Origin: Methylocystis rosea
Lineage (GTDB): Bacteria; Pseudomonadota; Alphaproteobacteria; Rhizobiales; Beijerinckiaceae
Assembly (NCBI RefSeq): GCF_003855495.1
Contig: NZ_CP034086.1
Span: forward strand, 2,145,501-2,209,500
Reading direction: 5' to 3'
Length of the DNA: 64,000 nt
Shown here: piece by piece, positions 26,387 to 35,164 of the stretch
Layout of the letters: the number at the start of each line of letters is the position of its first letter
How positions within the stretch are numbered: position 1 is the stretch's first letter
The notes under the pieces: model-generated
What the model was told of the DNA's origin: nothing
The model's input: the letters and a program-made list of their open reading frames with translations, nothing else
The model's database searches: none
Position numbers and translations under genes: made by a program

Positions 26387-26994
26387 TGCAGCTCACGGCG
26401 GACGACTTCGAGCGCATCGCGGAGGCGATTCGTCGGGCCGAAGAAAAAACCTCCGGCGAGATCGTCTGCGTGCTGGCGCGTCGCTCATCCGATTACGCCT
26501 TCGTGCCACCGCTCTGGGGCGCATTTATCGCGCTAGCGTCGCCTTGGCCCATGCTGCTTTTCACCCAACTTTCGCCTCGTGAGATTTTTGCGGCGCAGAT
26601 CGCCATCTTTATCGTTGCGACGCTCGTCGTTTCCTGGGGACCGGTGCGCTTTTTCCTGACGCCGCGCGCCGTGAAGCGCGCCCGCGCCGCGCGCGAGGCG
26701 ATTGAGCAGTTTTTCTCGCGCGGCGTCTCCGCCACCAAGGCGCGCACGGGCGTGCTCATTTTCGTCTCATTCGCCGAGCGTTACGCGCGCATCGTCGCGG
26801 ATGACGCCATCGCCGCAAAGATCAGTAATGACGAATGGCAGGCCGCTCTCGATTTGCTGCTGCGAGACCTGCAACGCGAACGGCTCTCGGACGGCTTTGT
26901 CGCGGCGATCGAGGAATGCGCGCGCCTCCTGGCGCGGCATGCGCCGCCCGGCGCGAGCGGCGACGAACTGCCGGATAAAATCTATGTGATGTAG
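26386..26994 (+). CDS. Second TPM-domain protein with two membrane helices
   Basis: 202 residues. It starts at the last base of the previous stop (TGATG), so the two are translationally coupled. The N-terminal TPM part (MQLTADDFERIAEAIRRAEEKTSGEIVCVLARRS) is interrupted by two helices (PPLWGAFIALASPWPMLLF and IFAAQIAIFIVATLVVSW), and the second half (TGVLIFVSFAERYARIVADDAI) continues the domain. The combination of a YgcG-like and this two-helix type is a recurrent pair. Function unknown; probably interacts with the first TPM protein at the inner membrane (inference). Confidence 0.85.
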   Translation: MQLTADDFERIAEAIRRAEEKTSGEIVCVLARRSSDYAFVPPLWGAFIALASPWPMLLFTQLSPREIFAAQIAIFIVATLVVSWGPVRFFLTPRAVKRARAAREAIEQFFSRGVSATKARTGVLIFVSFAERYARIVADDAIAAKISNDEWQAALDLLLRDLQRERLSDGFVAAIEECARLLARHAPPGASGDELPDKIYVM

Positions 26995-27034
26995 CGGGCC
27001 GCGCCTTGGCCGGGCGACCCATGCGCGTCCACGC

Positions 27035-28318
27035 TCATGAGGCCTCTCGTTCGCGCGCGACTTCCCGCCAGCCGATGTCGCGGCGGCAAAAGCCGCCCGG
27101 CCAATCGATGAGGTCGACCGCCGCGTAAGCGCGCGCCTGAGCTTCGGCGACGCTTTCGCCTAACGCCGTGACATTCAGCACGCGACCCCCGGCAGCGAGG
27201 AGTCGTCCGCCTTCTTCGCGCGTGCCGGCGTGGGTGATGGCGACGTCCTCGACGGCTTCGGCGCACTCCAAATTGCGAATTTCCGAGCCGGTCATTGGCG
27301 TTCCCGGATAGTTTTTCGCCGCCAGCACCACCGTCAGCGCCGCGAGCGGCGAAAACCGCGGTCGGTGCGAAGGCGATTCGCCCCGCGCGGCGTCAAGCAT
27401 CAGCTCGAGAAGATCGCCCTCGAAACGGGGCAGAATGACCTGCGCCTCGGGGTCGCCGAAACGGCAATTGTATTCGATCAGCTTTGGCCCGTCCTGTGTC
27501 AGCATGAGTCCGGCGTAGAGCACGCCCTTGAACGGCGCGCCCTTGTCGCGCATGGCGCGCATCGTGGGCTCGATGATCTCGGCCATCACGCGCGCTTCTA
27601 TTTCTGGCGTCACCACTGAAGCCGGCGAGTAGGCGCCCATGCCGCCTGTGTTCGGCCCCGTGTCGCCGTCGCCAACCCGCTTATGATCCTGGGCGGCCGT
27701 GAACGGCAGCGCGCGAACGCCGTCGCAAATCGCAAAGAACGACGCCTCTTCGCCTTCAAGACATTCCTCGATGACCACCTCCGCGCCCGAGAGTCCAAAA
27801 GCGCCCGCGAACATCGCCTGCACGGCGCGTTCCGCTTCCTCGAGCGTCCGAGCCACGACGACGCCTTTGCCGGCGGCGAGCCCGTCCGCCTTGACGACGA
27901 TCGGCGCGCCCTGCTCACGCAGATAGTGTAGCGCCGGCTCGAGCGCAGCAAATCGCGCATAGCTCGCGGTCGGAATCCCGTAGTCGCGACACAAATCCTT
28001 TGTAAAACCCTTGGACCCTTCAAGCTGAGCCGCCGCCTGAGTTGGCCCGAAGGCGAGGATCCCGTGCTTCTCCAGTTCGTCGACGAGACCGCCGATCAGC
28101 GGCTGCTCGGGTCCGACAACGACGAGCGCAATTCCCGCATCGCGACAAAAGTCGATCACGGCGGGGTGGTTGGCGACGTCGAGATCGACGTTATCTCCCA
28201 CGCGAGCCGTCCCCGGATTGCCTGGGGCGATATAGAGCCCCGTCAGCAGCGGGCTTTTCGTTAGCGCATTGGAGATCGCATGCTCGCGACCGCCCGATCC
28301 GATCAGAAGAACATTCAT
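27035..28318 (-). CDS. purD: Phosphoribosylamine-glycine ligase PurD
   Basis: ATP-grasp enzyme of purine synthesis that makes glycinamide ribonucleotide. From ATG 28318 ([19 protein letters not shown]) it has 427 residues, the family length. [20 protein letters not shown] and [16 protein letters not shown] form the ATP-binding core, and [10 protein letters not shown] and [15 protein letters not shown] [14 protein letters not shown] the substrate end. The upstream extension lacks similarity. The gene stands alone, converging with the TPM pair. Confidence 0.97.
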   Translation of the reverse strand: MNVLLIGSGGREHAISNALTKSPLLTGLYIAPGNPGTARVGDNVDLDVANHPAVIDFCRDAGIALVVVGPEQPLIGGLVDELEKHGILAFGPTQAAAQLEGSKGFTKDLCRDYGIPTASYARFAALEPALHYLREQGAPIVVKADGLAAGKGVVVARTLEEAERAVQAMFAGAFGLSGAEVVIEECLEGEEASFFAICDGVRALPFTAAQDHKRVGDGDTGPNTGGMGAYSPASVVTPEIEARVMAEIIEPTMRAMRDKGAPFKGVLYAGLMLTQDGPKLIEYNCRFGDPEAQVILPRFEGDLLELMLDAARGESPSHRPRFSPLAALTVVLAAKNYPGTPMTGSEIRNLECAEAVEDVAITHAGTREEGGRLLAAGGRVLNVTALGESVAEAQARAYAAVDLIDWPGGFCRRDIGWREVAREREAS

Positions 28319-28458
28319 TAACGCTCGCCCGGTTGCTTCGTTTCCGCTTCTAGAGCGCGCGGACGCCAAAAGGCAATGCGCTGCCGAAATGCTGTGCTTG
28401 CCCGTTGCGTAAGCGCCGCTAGCTATCGGTCCGGGGGCTAGCGGCTGGAGTGTCCCAC

Positions 28459-29142
28459 ATGTCCATTACCCGAGAGATCTCTTCGCATGACAATGCGGTC
28501 GCCTATGGCGGCCTCATTGACGCCATTGGCGGCGTCGCCACCATCGTCCTGGTGATTTGCGGTTTAGTTGGAATAGCGCCCCCCATGATGGTCGCAATCG
28601 CGACGATCGTGTTTGGCGTCGCATTGTTGATTCAAGGCGGAGCTATGCTGTCGGAATATATGCAGGTCGTGTTTCCCGGCGGCGTTCGAACCGCTTCCGT
28701 GGAACAGATGGGCGGCAATAGTCTCGCGCTCGTCTTCCTCGTCGGCGCTGCAGGCATAGTGCTGGGCGTTCTGTCGCTCCTTGGAATCAGTCCGGCAATC
28801 CTGACCCCGGTCGCGGCGATCGGCTATGGCACCGCTCTGTTGCTGAGCAGCAACGCCGTGTGGCGCCTGTATGTGCTGCGACGCGCCTCCGCTCAGATGG
28901 AGACCGCGATCGGACAGTCGCAACATGTCGGCGCCGAGATGCTCGCGAGCGAAATGGCGTCGGGTTCAGCGGGCATTCAGGCGCTCGCAGGACTGGCGGC
29001 GATCGTCCTCGGCATACTGGCGCTTGCCGGCAGTCCCGCCGATTTGACCCTGAACCTGGTCGCACTGCTCGCGCTCGGCTCGACGATCGTGCTCACGGGC
29101 AGCACCCTTAGCGCCACGGTTCTGAGTTTTATGCGAACCTGA
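28459..29142 (+). CDS. Six-helix membrane protein built of three internal repeats
   Basis: 227 residues from ATG 28459 (GGAG eight bases upstream). Three segments at about 20-63, 92-134 and 174-217 are alignable: each has (A/G)xIVLxxxxLxG, a Pro, then a second hydrophobic run ending in LL or VL plus small polar residues. Each segment would form a two-helix hairpin, giving six helices. The segments are joined by polar loops ([29 protein letters not shown]). No named family recognised. A strong terminator follows the stop. Function unknown; ion or small-molecule conduction is possible but unproven. Confidence 0.75.
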   Translation: MSITREISSHDNAVAYGGLIDAIGGVATIVLVICGLVGIAPPMMVAIATIVFGVALLIQGGAMLSEYMQVVFPGGVRTASVEQMGGNSLALVFLVGAAGIVLGVLSLLGISPAILTPVAAIGYGTALLLSSNAVWRLYVLRRASAQMETAIGQSQHVGAEMLASEMASGSAGIQALAGLAAIVLGILALAGSPADLTLNLVALLALGSTIVLTGSTLSATVLSFMRT

Positions 29143-29159
29143 GCGCAGCGCCTGGAAAC

Positions 29160-29192
29160 AAATGCCCCCGACAAGCCGTCGGGGGCATTTTT
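29160..29192 (+). terminator. Strong intrinsic terminator
   Basis: AAATGCCCCCGAC pairs with GTCGGGGGCATTT (13 bp, loop AAGCC), and the stem ends in five T. It lies 17 bases after the stop of the three-repeat membrane protein and is nearly perfect. Because of its A-run it may also work for minus-strand transcripts. Confidence 0.92.
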
Positions 29193-29274
29193 CTGCCTCG
29201 CCAAGGTCCCAGACGGCTTCCCTCCCGGAGTGAAAATGCTCTAAAGACAGCGCAATCTCTCTTTGCGAGGCGAT

Positions 29275-30927
29275 ATGGCGCGGCAGTTCATCTATCACAT
29301 GCAGGGCCTCAGCAAGACCTATCCGGGCGGCAAGAAGGTCTTGGAGAACATCAATCTCTCCTTTTATCCCGACGCGAAGATCGGCGTTCTCGGCGTCAAC
29401 GGCTCCGGCAAATCGACGCTGCTGCGCATTATGGCAGGCGCCGACAAGGAATATTCTGGCGAGGGCTTCGTCGCCGAGGGCGCGCGGGTCGGCTATCTGC
29501 CGCAGGAGCCGCAGCTCGACCCGACGCTCGACGTGCGCGGCAATGTCATGCTTGGCGTCGCCGACAAGAAGGCCATTCTCGATCGCTACAACGATCTCGC
29601 CATGAATTATTCGGACGAGACCGCCGACGAGATGACTAAGCTCCAGGACGAAATCGAGGCCAAAGGTCTTTGGGACTTGGACAGCCAGGTCGATCAGGCG
29701 ATGGACGCGCTTGGCTGCCCGCCGGACGACGCTGACGTCACCAAGCTTTCGGGCGGCGAGCGGCGTCGCGTCGCACTGTGCAAATTGCTGCTCGAACAGC
29801 CGGAAATGCTGCTCCTCGACGAACCGACGAACCATCTCGACGCTGAAACCGTCAACTGGCTCGAAGGACATCTGCGCCAGTATCCCGGCGCAATCCTGAT
29901 CGTCACCCACGACCGCTATTTCTTGGACAATGTCACCGGATGGATATTGGAGCTCGATCGCGGTCGCGGCATCCCTTACGAGGGCAATTACACCAGCTGG
30001 CTGAAGCAAAAGCAGAAGCGACTGGCTCAGGAATCCTCCGAGGACAAGGCGCGCCAGCGGGCGCTTGAAGCCGAGAGCGAGTGGATCGCCGCTTCGCCAA
30101 AGGCGCGGCAGGCCAAAAGCAAGGCGCGCATTCAGCGCTATGAGGAACTCGTCGCCAAGCAGAACGACAAGGCGCCGACGACCGCGCAGATCGTCATTCC
30201 GGTGGCCGAACGCCTCGGCGACAATGTCATCGACTTCGACCATCTGTCGAAAGGCTATGGCGACACGCTTCTGATCGACGATCTCTCCTTCAAACTGCCG
30301 CCCGGGGGCATCGTCGGGGTGATCGGGCCGAACGGCGCCGGCAAGACGACGCTGTTTCGCATGATCACCGGACAAGAGAAGCCCGACAACGGGACGATCG
30401 AGATCGGCGACAGCGTGCAGCTCGGCTATGTCGACCAGTCGCGCGACGCGCTGCACGCCAACAAGTCCGTCTGGGAGGAAATCTCGGACGGCAATGAGGT
30501 GATCTATCTCGGCAAGCGCGAGATCAACAGCCGCGCCTATTGCTCGGCCTTCAATTTCAAGGGCGCCGATCAGCAAAAGAAGGTCGGTCAGCTTTCAGGC
30601 GGCGAGCGCAACCGCGTGCACCTCGCCAAGATGCTGAAGAGCGGCGCCAATGTGTTGCTGCTCGACGAGCCGACCAACGATCTCGACGTCGACACGCTGC
30701 GCGCGCTCGAAGAGGCGCTCGTCGATTTCGCCGGCTGCGCCGTCATCATCTCGCATGACCGCTTTTTCCTGGACCGCATCGCGACGCATATTCTCGCCTA
30801 TGAAGGCGACAGCCATGTCGAATGGTTCGAAGGCAACTTCGCCGATTACGAAGAGGATAAGAAGCGGCGCCTCGGGATCGACAGCGTCATTCCGCACCGG
30901 CTGAAATATAAGAAGTTCGCGCGGTGA
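29275..30927 (+). CDS. ettA: Energy-dependent translational throttle protein EttA
   Basis: ABC-F ATPase that gates early elongation on ribosomes according to the ATP/ADP ratio. 550 residues from ATG 29275 (GAGG four bases upstream). Two ABC domains each have a P-loop (GVNGSGKST and GPNGAGKTT), a signature (LSGGERRRV and LSGGERNRV) and a Walker B ([11 protein letters not shown] and [11 protein letters not shown]). The EttA arm insertion lies after the first P-loop ([16 protein letters not shown]). No membrane helix. The gene stands alone after the terminator. Confidence 0.96.
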   Translation: MARQFIYHMQGLSKTYPGGKKVLENINLSFYPDAKIGVLGVNGSGKSTLLRIMAGADKEYSGEGFVAEGARVGYLPQEPQLDPTLDVRGNVMLGVADKKAILDRYNDLAMNYSDETADEMTKLQDEIEAKGLWDLDSQVDQAMDALGCPPDDADVTKLSGGERRRVALCKLLLEQPEMLLLDEPTNHLDAETVNWLEGHLRQYPGAILIVTHDRYFLDNVTGWILELDRGRGIPYEGNYTSWLKQKQKRLAQESSEDKARQRALEAESEWIAASPKARQAKSKARIQRYEELVAKQNDKAPTTAQIVIPVAERLGDNVIDFDHLSKGYGDTLLIDDLSFKLPPGGIVGVIGPNGAGKTTLFRMITGQEKPDNGTIEIGDSVQLGYVDQSRDALHANKSVWEEISDGNEVIYLGKREINSRAYCSAFNFKGADQQKKVGQLSGGERNRVHLAKMLKSGANVLLLDEPTNDLDVDTLRALEEALVDFAGCAVIISHDRFFLDRIATHILAYEGDSHVEWFEGNFADYEEDKKRRLGIDSVIPHRLKYKKFAR

Positions 30928-31004
30928 CGATGGCAGATGCGCTTTGGCCTGCTTTCATACGCCGCAAAAGCTTCTCTCGTCTTGCCTGATTAGCTGCTCC
31001 GTTC

Positions 31005-31406
31005 TCAGCCGGGCGTTACAATCGCGACCTCCGGGAAATACGTTCGATAACGCGCAACGTCTCGGGTCAGCAGGGGAGCGCCGAGAGTTTCCGCCTGCGC
31101 GCCGATAAAGAAATCCGCCAGTACATTCGTCTTGGCGCCGCCGCGTATCCGATAGTCGCGAAACGCCTGCCCGGCGCGCCAGAGGGCTTGACGCGACATT
31201 GTGGAATGTTCAGCCCCGAGCGCGCCTAAAAAGTCGGAACAATCGGCTTCGGCCGTAAAGCCGGTCGCCAGTTCCGCAAAGACGGCATCGACGATCAAGA
31301 TCGCTCCAAGCGACATTCTTCGTTCGAGCGCCTGCTGCGACGCTTCAAACCAATTGGAATCATGCGTCAGCAGGTCGATGAAGATATTGGTGTCGACAAG
31401 CGTCAA
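31005..31406 (-). CDS. vapC: VapC-type PIN-domain toxin
   Basis: PIN-domain ribonuclease, 133 residues from a TTG at 31406 whose TTGA overlaps the antitoxin stop by 4 bp; this gives the normal VapC start (M)TLVDTNIFIDLLTH. A GTG at 31433 would add nine residues. The acidic catalytic residues are in LVDTNIF, AVFAELATGF, TNVLADFFIGAQA and LTRDVARY. As usual for VapBC, the antitoxin gene comes first. Target RNA unknown. Confidence 0.92.
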   Translation of the reverse strand: MTLVDTNIFIDLLTHDSNWFEASQQALERRMSLGAILIVDAVFAELATGFTAEADCSDFLGALGAEHSTMSRQALWRAGQAFRDYRIRGGAKTNVLADFFIGAQAETLGAPLLTRDVARYRTYFPEVAIVTPG

Positions 31407-31675
31407 TCGTCGCCCCGCAGGAGACGCATCCACTCGTCAGTCGTCGTTCGAAATTTCACGCCCTTGCGATCCAGCGCGGCGAGCGCCCGCTCGATCTTGC
31501 CCCTCGCCGCCTTCAGCGCCGCGGGGTCCGCCTGAGCTGCATCACTTCGCTCCACCAGCACGCCGCCCTCCGGCCTTGCGCGCACGCTGACGCGGTCGCC
31601 GGGCCGGATGCCGGCCGCTTCGCGTACGGCCTTTGGCAAGGTGACCTGGCCCTTTATGGTGACTTTTGTGCTCAT
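31403..31675 (-). CDS. vapB: VapB antitoxin, AbrB/SpoVT type
   Basis: 90 residues. The N-terminal swapped-hairpin DNA-binding domain starts MSTKVTIKGQVTLPKAVREA and includes GIRPGDRVSVRARPEGGVLV; the C-terminal half is charged and should bind the PIN toxin. A longer frame would reach into the operator region and is rejected. It overlaps vapC by 4 bp and should repress the pair through the inverted repeat just upstream. Confidence 0.92.
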   Translation of the reverse strand: MSTKVTIKGQVTLPKAVREAAGIRPGDRVSVRARPEGGVLVERSDAAQADPAALKAARGKIERALAALDRKGVKFRTTTDEWMRLLRGDD

Positions 31676-31684
31676 GACGCCAAA

Positions 31685-31714
31685 GGGTAATACTCGCTCA
31701 AGAAAGTAATACCC
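31685..31714. promoter_or_regulatory. Inverted repeat upstream of vapB
   Basis: GGGTAATAC and GTAATACCC form an inverted repeat (eight of nine positions match) with a 12-base spacer, 10-39 bases before the vapB start. Likely the operator bound by the VapBC complex. No clear -35/-10 pair was found. Confidence 0.5.
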
Positions 31715-31745
31715 ATTCAATCGAGGCGTCAATCTGCGGGCACGC

Positions 31746-32075
31746 TCATTGGGACGTCCGCCCAAACGCCTTCCGCAGTTCGTCCTTCGCCTGCTCCAGC
31801 ACCTGTCGGCGCGCGTCGGGCAAATCCTTGCCGGCCCGGTTGATGTAGAAGGTCAGCATCGACATAGCGGAACGGAACGGGTCCGCTTTGCGCCGCTCGC
31901 TCGCCTCCGCCGACCGCTTCAGGGAGCGGGCGATCTTCACGGGGTCGTCCCATGTGAACACCCCCGCGTCGAGATCGAGCGCGTTGCTGTGGCTCGTGAC
32001 CTCGCCCGACCAGTAGTTGGTCGCGGTCTTTGAACTTTTTGCCGGCGCGCGGCTTTTCGGCTGCCTTGGCGCCAT
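31746..32075 (-). CDS. DUF3175 domain protein
   Basis: 109 residues. It matches the DUF3175 family closely: YWSGEVTSHSNALDLDAGVF, then PVKIARSLKRSAEASERRKA and FRSAMSMLTFYINRAGKDLP. The N-terminus is basic and Pro/Ala-rich. The start at 32075 is preferred because AGG lies six bases upstream; in-frame ATGs at 32087 and 32078 are possible. No function is known for the family; the helical, basic nature would allow nucleic-acid binding. It stands apart from the VapBC pair (about 70 bases). Confidence 0.85.
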   Translation of the reverse strand: MAPRQPKSRAPAKSSKTATNYWSGEVTSHSNALDLDAGVFTWDDPVKIARSLKRSAEASERRKADPFRSAMSMLTFYINRAGKDLPDARRQVLEQAKDELRKAFGRTSQ

Positions 32076-32248
32076 CATCCGCCTCATCTCAGAAGCGCTT
32101 GTCAGGAGCGCTGTCAGTCAGGAGCCTTGGCCAGGTAGTCGGCCGCCCACAGAATTCAATGTCCCCGAAGCGTGGCCGCCACGAATTCGCCATCTGCGCG
32201 TGGCGCATTTCCCAGCTGGGCCGTGGGCGGCCGCGAGGGATTTTTTAG

Positions 32249-32746
32249 ATGAGACTATTCCGCCGAGCCGCCGCCTTTGTCGCCATTGGCGCTCTGCCGC
32301 TCGCGGGCTGCGCGCCGCAGGAGTCGCCCGTCGCGTCAGCTCCCGCCGCCTATGAAGAGGCCGCTAAGGCGACCGAACTCACCGGCCAGGACGCGCTGCA
32401 TGCGCGAATTTCCCATTACGCCCGCATCTACGACATTCCGGAATCGCTCATTCATCGCTCGATCCGCCGAGAGAGCAATTACAATCCCCACGCCCGCCAT
32501 GGACCCTATTGGGGGCTGATGCAGATCCGTCACGACACGGCGCGGCACATGGGCTATCAGGGCCCAGCGAGCGGTCTTCTCGACGCCGACACCAATCTTG
32601 CGTTCGCGGTGCCTTACCTCGCCAACGCCTATAAGGTCAGCGGCGGCGACGAAGGCCGGGCGATCAAGCTTTACGCCGGCGGTTACTACTACGAGGCGAA
32701 GCGCAAGCGGATGCTCGACGAGCTGGTGACGTCCGCCTCTCAGTGA
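32249..32746 (+). CDS. Lytic transglycosylase lipoprotein (SLT family)
   Basis: 165 residues. An N-terminal signal with lipobox (LPLAGC, Cys at 21) would anchor it to the outer membrane. The C-terminal SLT domain has the catalytic Glu in SIRRESNYNPHARHG and WGLMQIRHDTARHMGY, then YLANAYKVSGGDEGRAIKLYAGGYYY. Short single-domain transglycosylases of this type cut peptidoglycan during growth or for secretion. It converges with lptA (12 bases between stops). Confidence 0.92.
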   Translation: MRLFRRAAAFVAIGALPLAGCAPQESPVASAPAAYEEAAKATELTGQDALHARISHYARIYDIPESLIHRSIRRESNYNPHARHGPYWGLMQIRHDTARHMGYQGPASGLLDADTNLAFAVPYLANAYKVSGGDEGRAIKLYAGGYYYEAKRKRMLDELVTSASQ

Positions 32747-32758
32747 ACCGTAAAAGCC

Positions 32759-33289
32759 TTATTGGTTTTTCGGGGTGAAGGTGCTGCGCACCCGCCCCCC
32801 CTGGGCCGCGCCGCCCTGCACGGTCGCCATGCCGGTCGCCACGTCATAGACGAGCTTGTCGCCCTTCACGATGTTCTCGGCCTGGGTGAGCGTGACGTTG
32901 CCGATGAGATAAACCTTGTTTTCGGCCTTGTCGTAGCTGCCCCGATCGCCCGTGCCGATCTGGTCCTTTGAAACCAGCGTCACCGGACCTTCGGCGTCGA
33001 TATGTTTGACGCGGTCGTTGGTCGTCGCGGCGGGTTGTCCCCCGCCCTTTCCCTCGAGAAAAATGATGAGGCGCGAGGCCTTCAGCGTCGAGGGCCCATT
33101 CGTGACGATGACGCTGCCGGAGTAGATGAGCTTCTGCTCCTTCTCGAAATAATCGAGCTTGCCCGCGTCGATGTTGAGCGGATCCTTGGCGGAGGCGCCC
33201 GGCAGAATGCCGCCCGAGCGGCCTGCGGCGCTGGCCGGCGTCGCGGCGACGAGCGCAGCTAGGGGAAGAACGAAGAGGTGGCGGCGCAT
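32759..33289 (-). CDS. lptA: Lipopolysaccharide transport protein LptA
   Basis: 176-residue periplasmic OstA-like protein that bridges LptC and the outer-membrane LptD in lipopolysaccharide export. A signal peptide (1-21, ASAAGR) precedes the beta-jellyroll domain (about 35-165: KDPLNIDAGKLDYFEKEQKL, GSVIVTNGPSTLKASRLI, ENIVKGDKLVYDVATG). Its ATG directly follows the lptC stop with no spacing. In Hyphomicrobiales lptB and rpoN usually follow; here the next gene is a convergent transglycosylase. Confidence 0.95.
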   Translation of the reverse strand: MRRHLFVLPLAALVAATPASAAGRSGGILPGASAKDPLNIDAGKLDYFEKEQKLIYSGSVIVTNGPSTLKASRLIIFLEGKGGGQPAATTNDRVKHIDAEGPVTLVSKDQIGTGDRGSYDKAENKVYLIGNVTLTQAENIVKGDKLVYDVATGMATVQGGAAQGGRVRSTFTPKNQ

Positions 33290-33994
33290 TTAGTCCTTGA
33301 TCGCAGCGCCGGACGTTTGCGAAGGCGCATCGCCCTCACCGTATAGCACCGAATGGACGCCGCCCGCGAAAGTCGCGTGGCGGTCCTTTTGGGAAAACTC
33401 AACAGATTGCGCGGTGACCTCGCCGCCGTCGATCTTCAACAGCACGGGCTTGTCGGACGTCATCACGCTGTCCTTGAAATCCATTACCGCCGACTCGAGC
33501 CGCATATCGAAGTTGTTGTCTTCGTGGATGTTGACGCCGCCGGTCATATCGGCCCGATCGGCTTTCCTGTTGTAGACGCCCTTCGCCGCCGACAGGACTA
33601 TGGAATTGTCCTTGGCGTTCTCGACCCGGACCTCGAGCTGATCGAGTTCGAAAACATCAGGCTTCGCCAGATCCTGCGTGCCCACGAGCGCGCGCACCTC
33701 GTAGGGACGTCCGTCCTTGCGATAGCCGACGAGCTTGGGGCTCTCGATGACGATGCGGGACCCCTTGAGCGCGACGCGCGCCAAGCTCAGATCGGCGGGC
33801 AGAAAGCGCAGCGAGCTGATCAGAAGGCCGAGGCCGACAATTCCAACGACGCCGCCTGCCCCCCAAAGGATCCAGCGGCGCAGGTGCGCAACGCGCGTCG
33901 TGTGGCGCAGCGCCTCCGGAAAGGCGCTCTGGCGCGGCGCAACAAGGCCGCCCAGGCGATCGCGAGCGCTGGGCGCCGGCAAGACGTCGGTCAT
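33290..33994 (-). CDS. lptC: LPS export protein LptC
   Basis: 234 residues. One N-terminal membrane helix (about 45-65, WGAGGVVGIVGLGLLISSL), then a periplasmic LptC jellyroll (VALKGSRIVIESPKLVGY, MTGGVNIHEDNNFDMRLESA, LKIDGGEVTAQSVEFSQKDR). It passes lipopolysaccharide from the LptBFG transporter to LptA. It directly precedes lptA and lies 65 bases after the ribonuclease gene, forming an rnd-lptC-lptA run. Confidence 0.94.
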   Translation of the reverse strand: MTDVLPAPSARDRLGGLVAPRQSAFPEALRHTTRVAHLRRWILWGAGGVVGIVGLGLLISSLRFLPADLSLARVALKGSRIVIESPKLVGYRKDGRPYEVRALVGTQDLAKPDVFELDQLEVRVENAKDNSIVLSAAKGVYNRKADRADMTGGVNIHEDNNFDMRLESAVMDFKDSVMTSDKPVLLKIDGGEVTAQSVEFSQKDRHATFAGGVHSVLYGEGDAPSQTSGAAIKD

Positions 33995-34059
33995 GACGTG
34001 ATCATGAGGCGTGCAGGTGGCGAATTCGAGGCAAAGCCAAAGCCTCGATCGCCAGAGCC

Positions 34060-34674
34060 TTACTCATGGGCGAAAATATCGGTTTCCGGCCAGCCGGCGA
34101 GGTCGAGCCGGGCGCGGGCGGGCAGAAAGTCGAAACAAGCCTGCGCCAGTTCGGCGCGGCCCTCGCGGGCCAGCATGGCGTCGAGCTTGTCCTTGAGCTG
34201 ATGCAGATAAAGGACGTCCGACGCCGCATAGGTCTGCTGCGCGTCGGTAAGGATCGGGGCGCCCCAGTCCGACGACTGCTGCTGCTTCGAAATCTCGACG
34301 CCAAGAAGCTCGCGCACGAGATCCTTGAGGCCATGCCGGTCCGTATAGGTGCGGGCGAGCTTGGAGGCGATCTTGGTGCAATAGACCGGCGCCGGAACGA
34401 AGCCGAAGGTCTTGGCCAAGATGCCGATGTCGAAACGGGCGAAATGGAAGAGCTTCAGAATGGCCGGATCTGCGAGCAGGCGCTCAAGATTTGGAGCGCG
34501 CGTTTGACCGCGCCCGAACTGGACGAGCTCGGCGTTCCCGTCGCCGAAGGAGAGCTGCGCCAGGCACAGACGGTCACGATGCGGATTGAGGCCTAGAGTC
34601 TCGGTGTCGATCGCGACAATGGCGCCAGCGCCGATCCCCTCGGGGAGATCGCCCTGGTGGAGGCGGATGGTCAT
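34060..34674 (-). CDS. Ribonuclease D-like 3'-5' exonuclease
   Basis: 204 residues, a bare DEDDy exonuclease domain without the HRDC domains of full-length RNase D. Catalytic acids are visible: D and E in AIDTETLGL, D in HFARFDIGIL, and the Y and D of the third motif in YAASDVLYLHQLKD. Such short RNase D proteins are common in alphaproteobacteria and may trim tRNA 3' ends. It is first in the run with lptC and lptA, an arrangement that recurs in this order. Confidence 0.93.
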   Translation of the reverse strand: MTIRLHQGDLPEGIGAGAIVAIDTETLGLNPHRDRLCLAQLSFGDGNAELVQFGRGQTRAPNLERLLADPAILKLFHFARFDIGILAKTFGFVPAPVYCTKIASKLARTYTDRHGLKDLVRELLGVEISKQQQSSDWGAPILTDAQQTYAASDVLYLHQLKDKLDAMLAREGRAELAQACFDFLPARARLDLAGWPETDIFAHE

Positions 34675-34839
34675 GCGGCTCGAATCATTCGATGTGGAGC
34701 GGACAGTCTATCGCAGAATGCGCAAGGCTTGTCGAAGCGCGGCGGGGGTTTGCGCCCGACGCGCTCGCCTGCGCGGCGAATTGTGCTAACTAATGGCTGG
34801 GCCCTGGTCGAGGGACCTCCTGGCCCAGGGAGTAACCCC

Positions 34840-35040
34840 ATGCGTTACATTCTTGCTTTGATTGTCGCTTGCGCAATTGCCGCGCCGCCCGCCTCCGCGG
34901 CGTCCTCGAAATCCAGCGCCAAATCCGTTTCGGCCGCAAAGTCGGACCAGGCGACAAAAACCGGCAAGCGCAGTCGGCAGAACGCCGATCGCGGCGGCGC
35001 CGGCGGCATCCATCCGTTGGTTGGAAGCGGCGACTATTAG
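34840..35040 (+). CDS. Small secreted Ser/Lys-rich protein
   Basis: 66 residues. A clear signal peptide (1-20, MRYILALIVACAIAAPPASA) leads to a short mature peptide very rich in Ser, Ala and Lys (SSKSSAKSVSAAKSDQ) and ending GIHPLVGSGDY. GGGAG lies seven bases before the ATG; the longer frame upstream is antisense to nothing useful and lacks a site. Unknown family. It stands alone between the ribonuclease gene and the permease. Confidence 0.65.
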   Translation: MRYILALIVACAIAAPPASAASSKSSAKSVSAAKSDQATKTGKRSRQNADRGGAGGIHPLVGSGDY

Positions 35041-35164
35041 GGCCGGTTGAACCCGCAGGGCTTCCGCTGGCGCTCGGCGAGCTGCGGTTCGCCCGGAACC
35101 GACCCGCCCGACCGCGCAAACTGCTCCTCTTGTCAGACGCCTGCCAAGTCTTCACTCTATTGCG

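Noticed and set aside
28966-30576. Minus-strand frame of 536 codons
   Set aside because: Antisense to ettA and to the end of the three-repeat protein gene; runs through the strong terminator and shows no domain.
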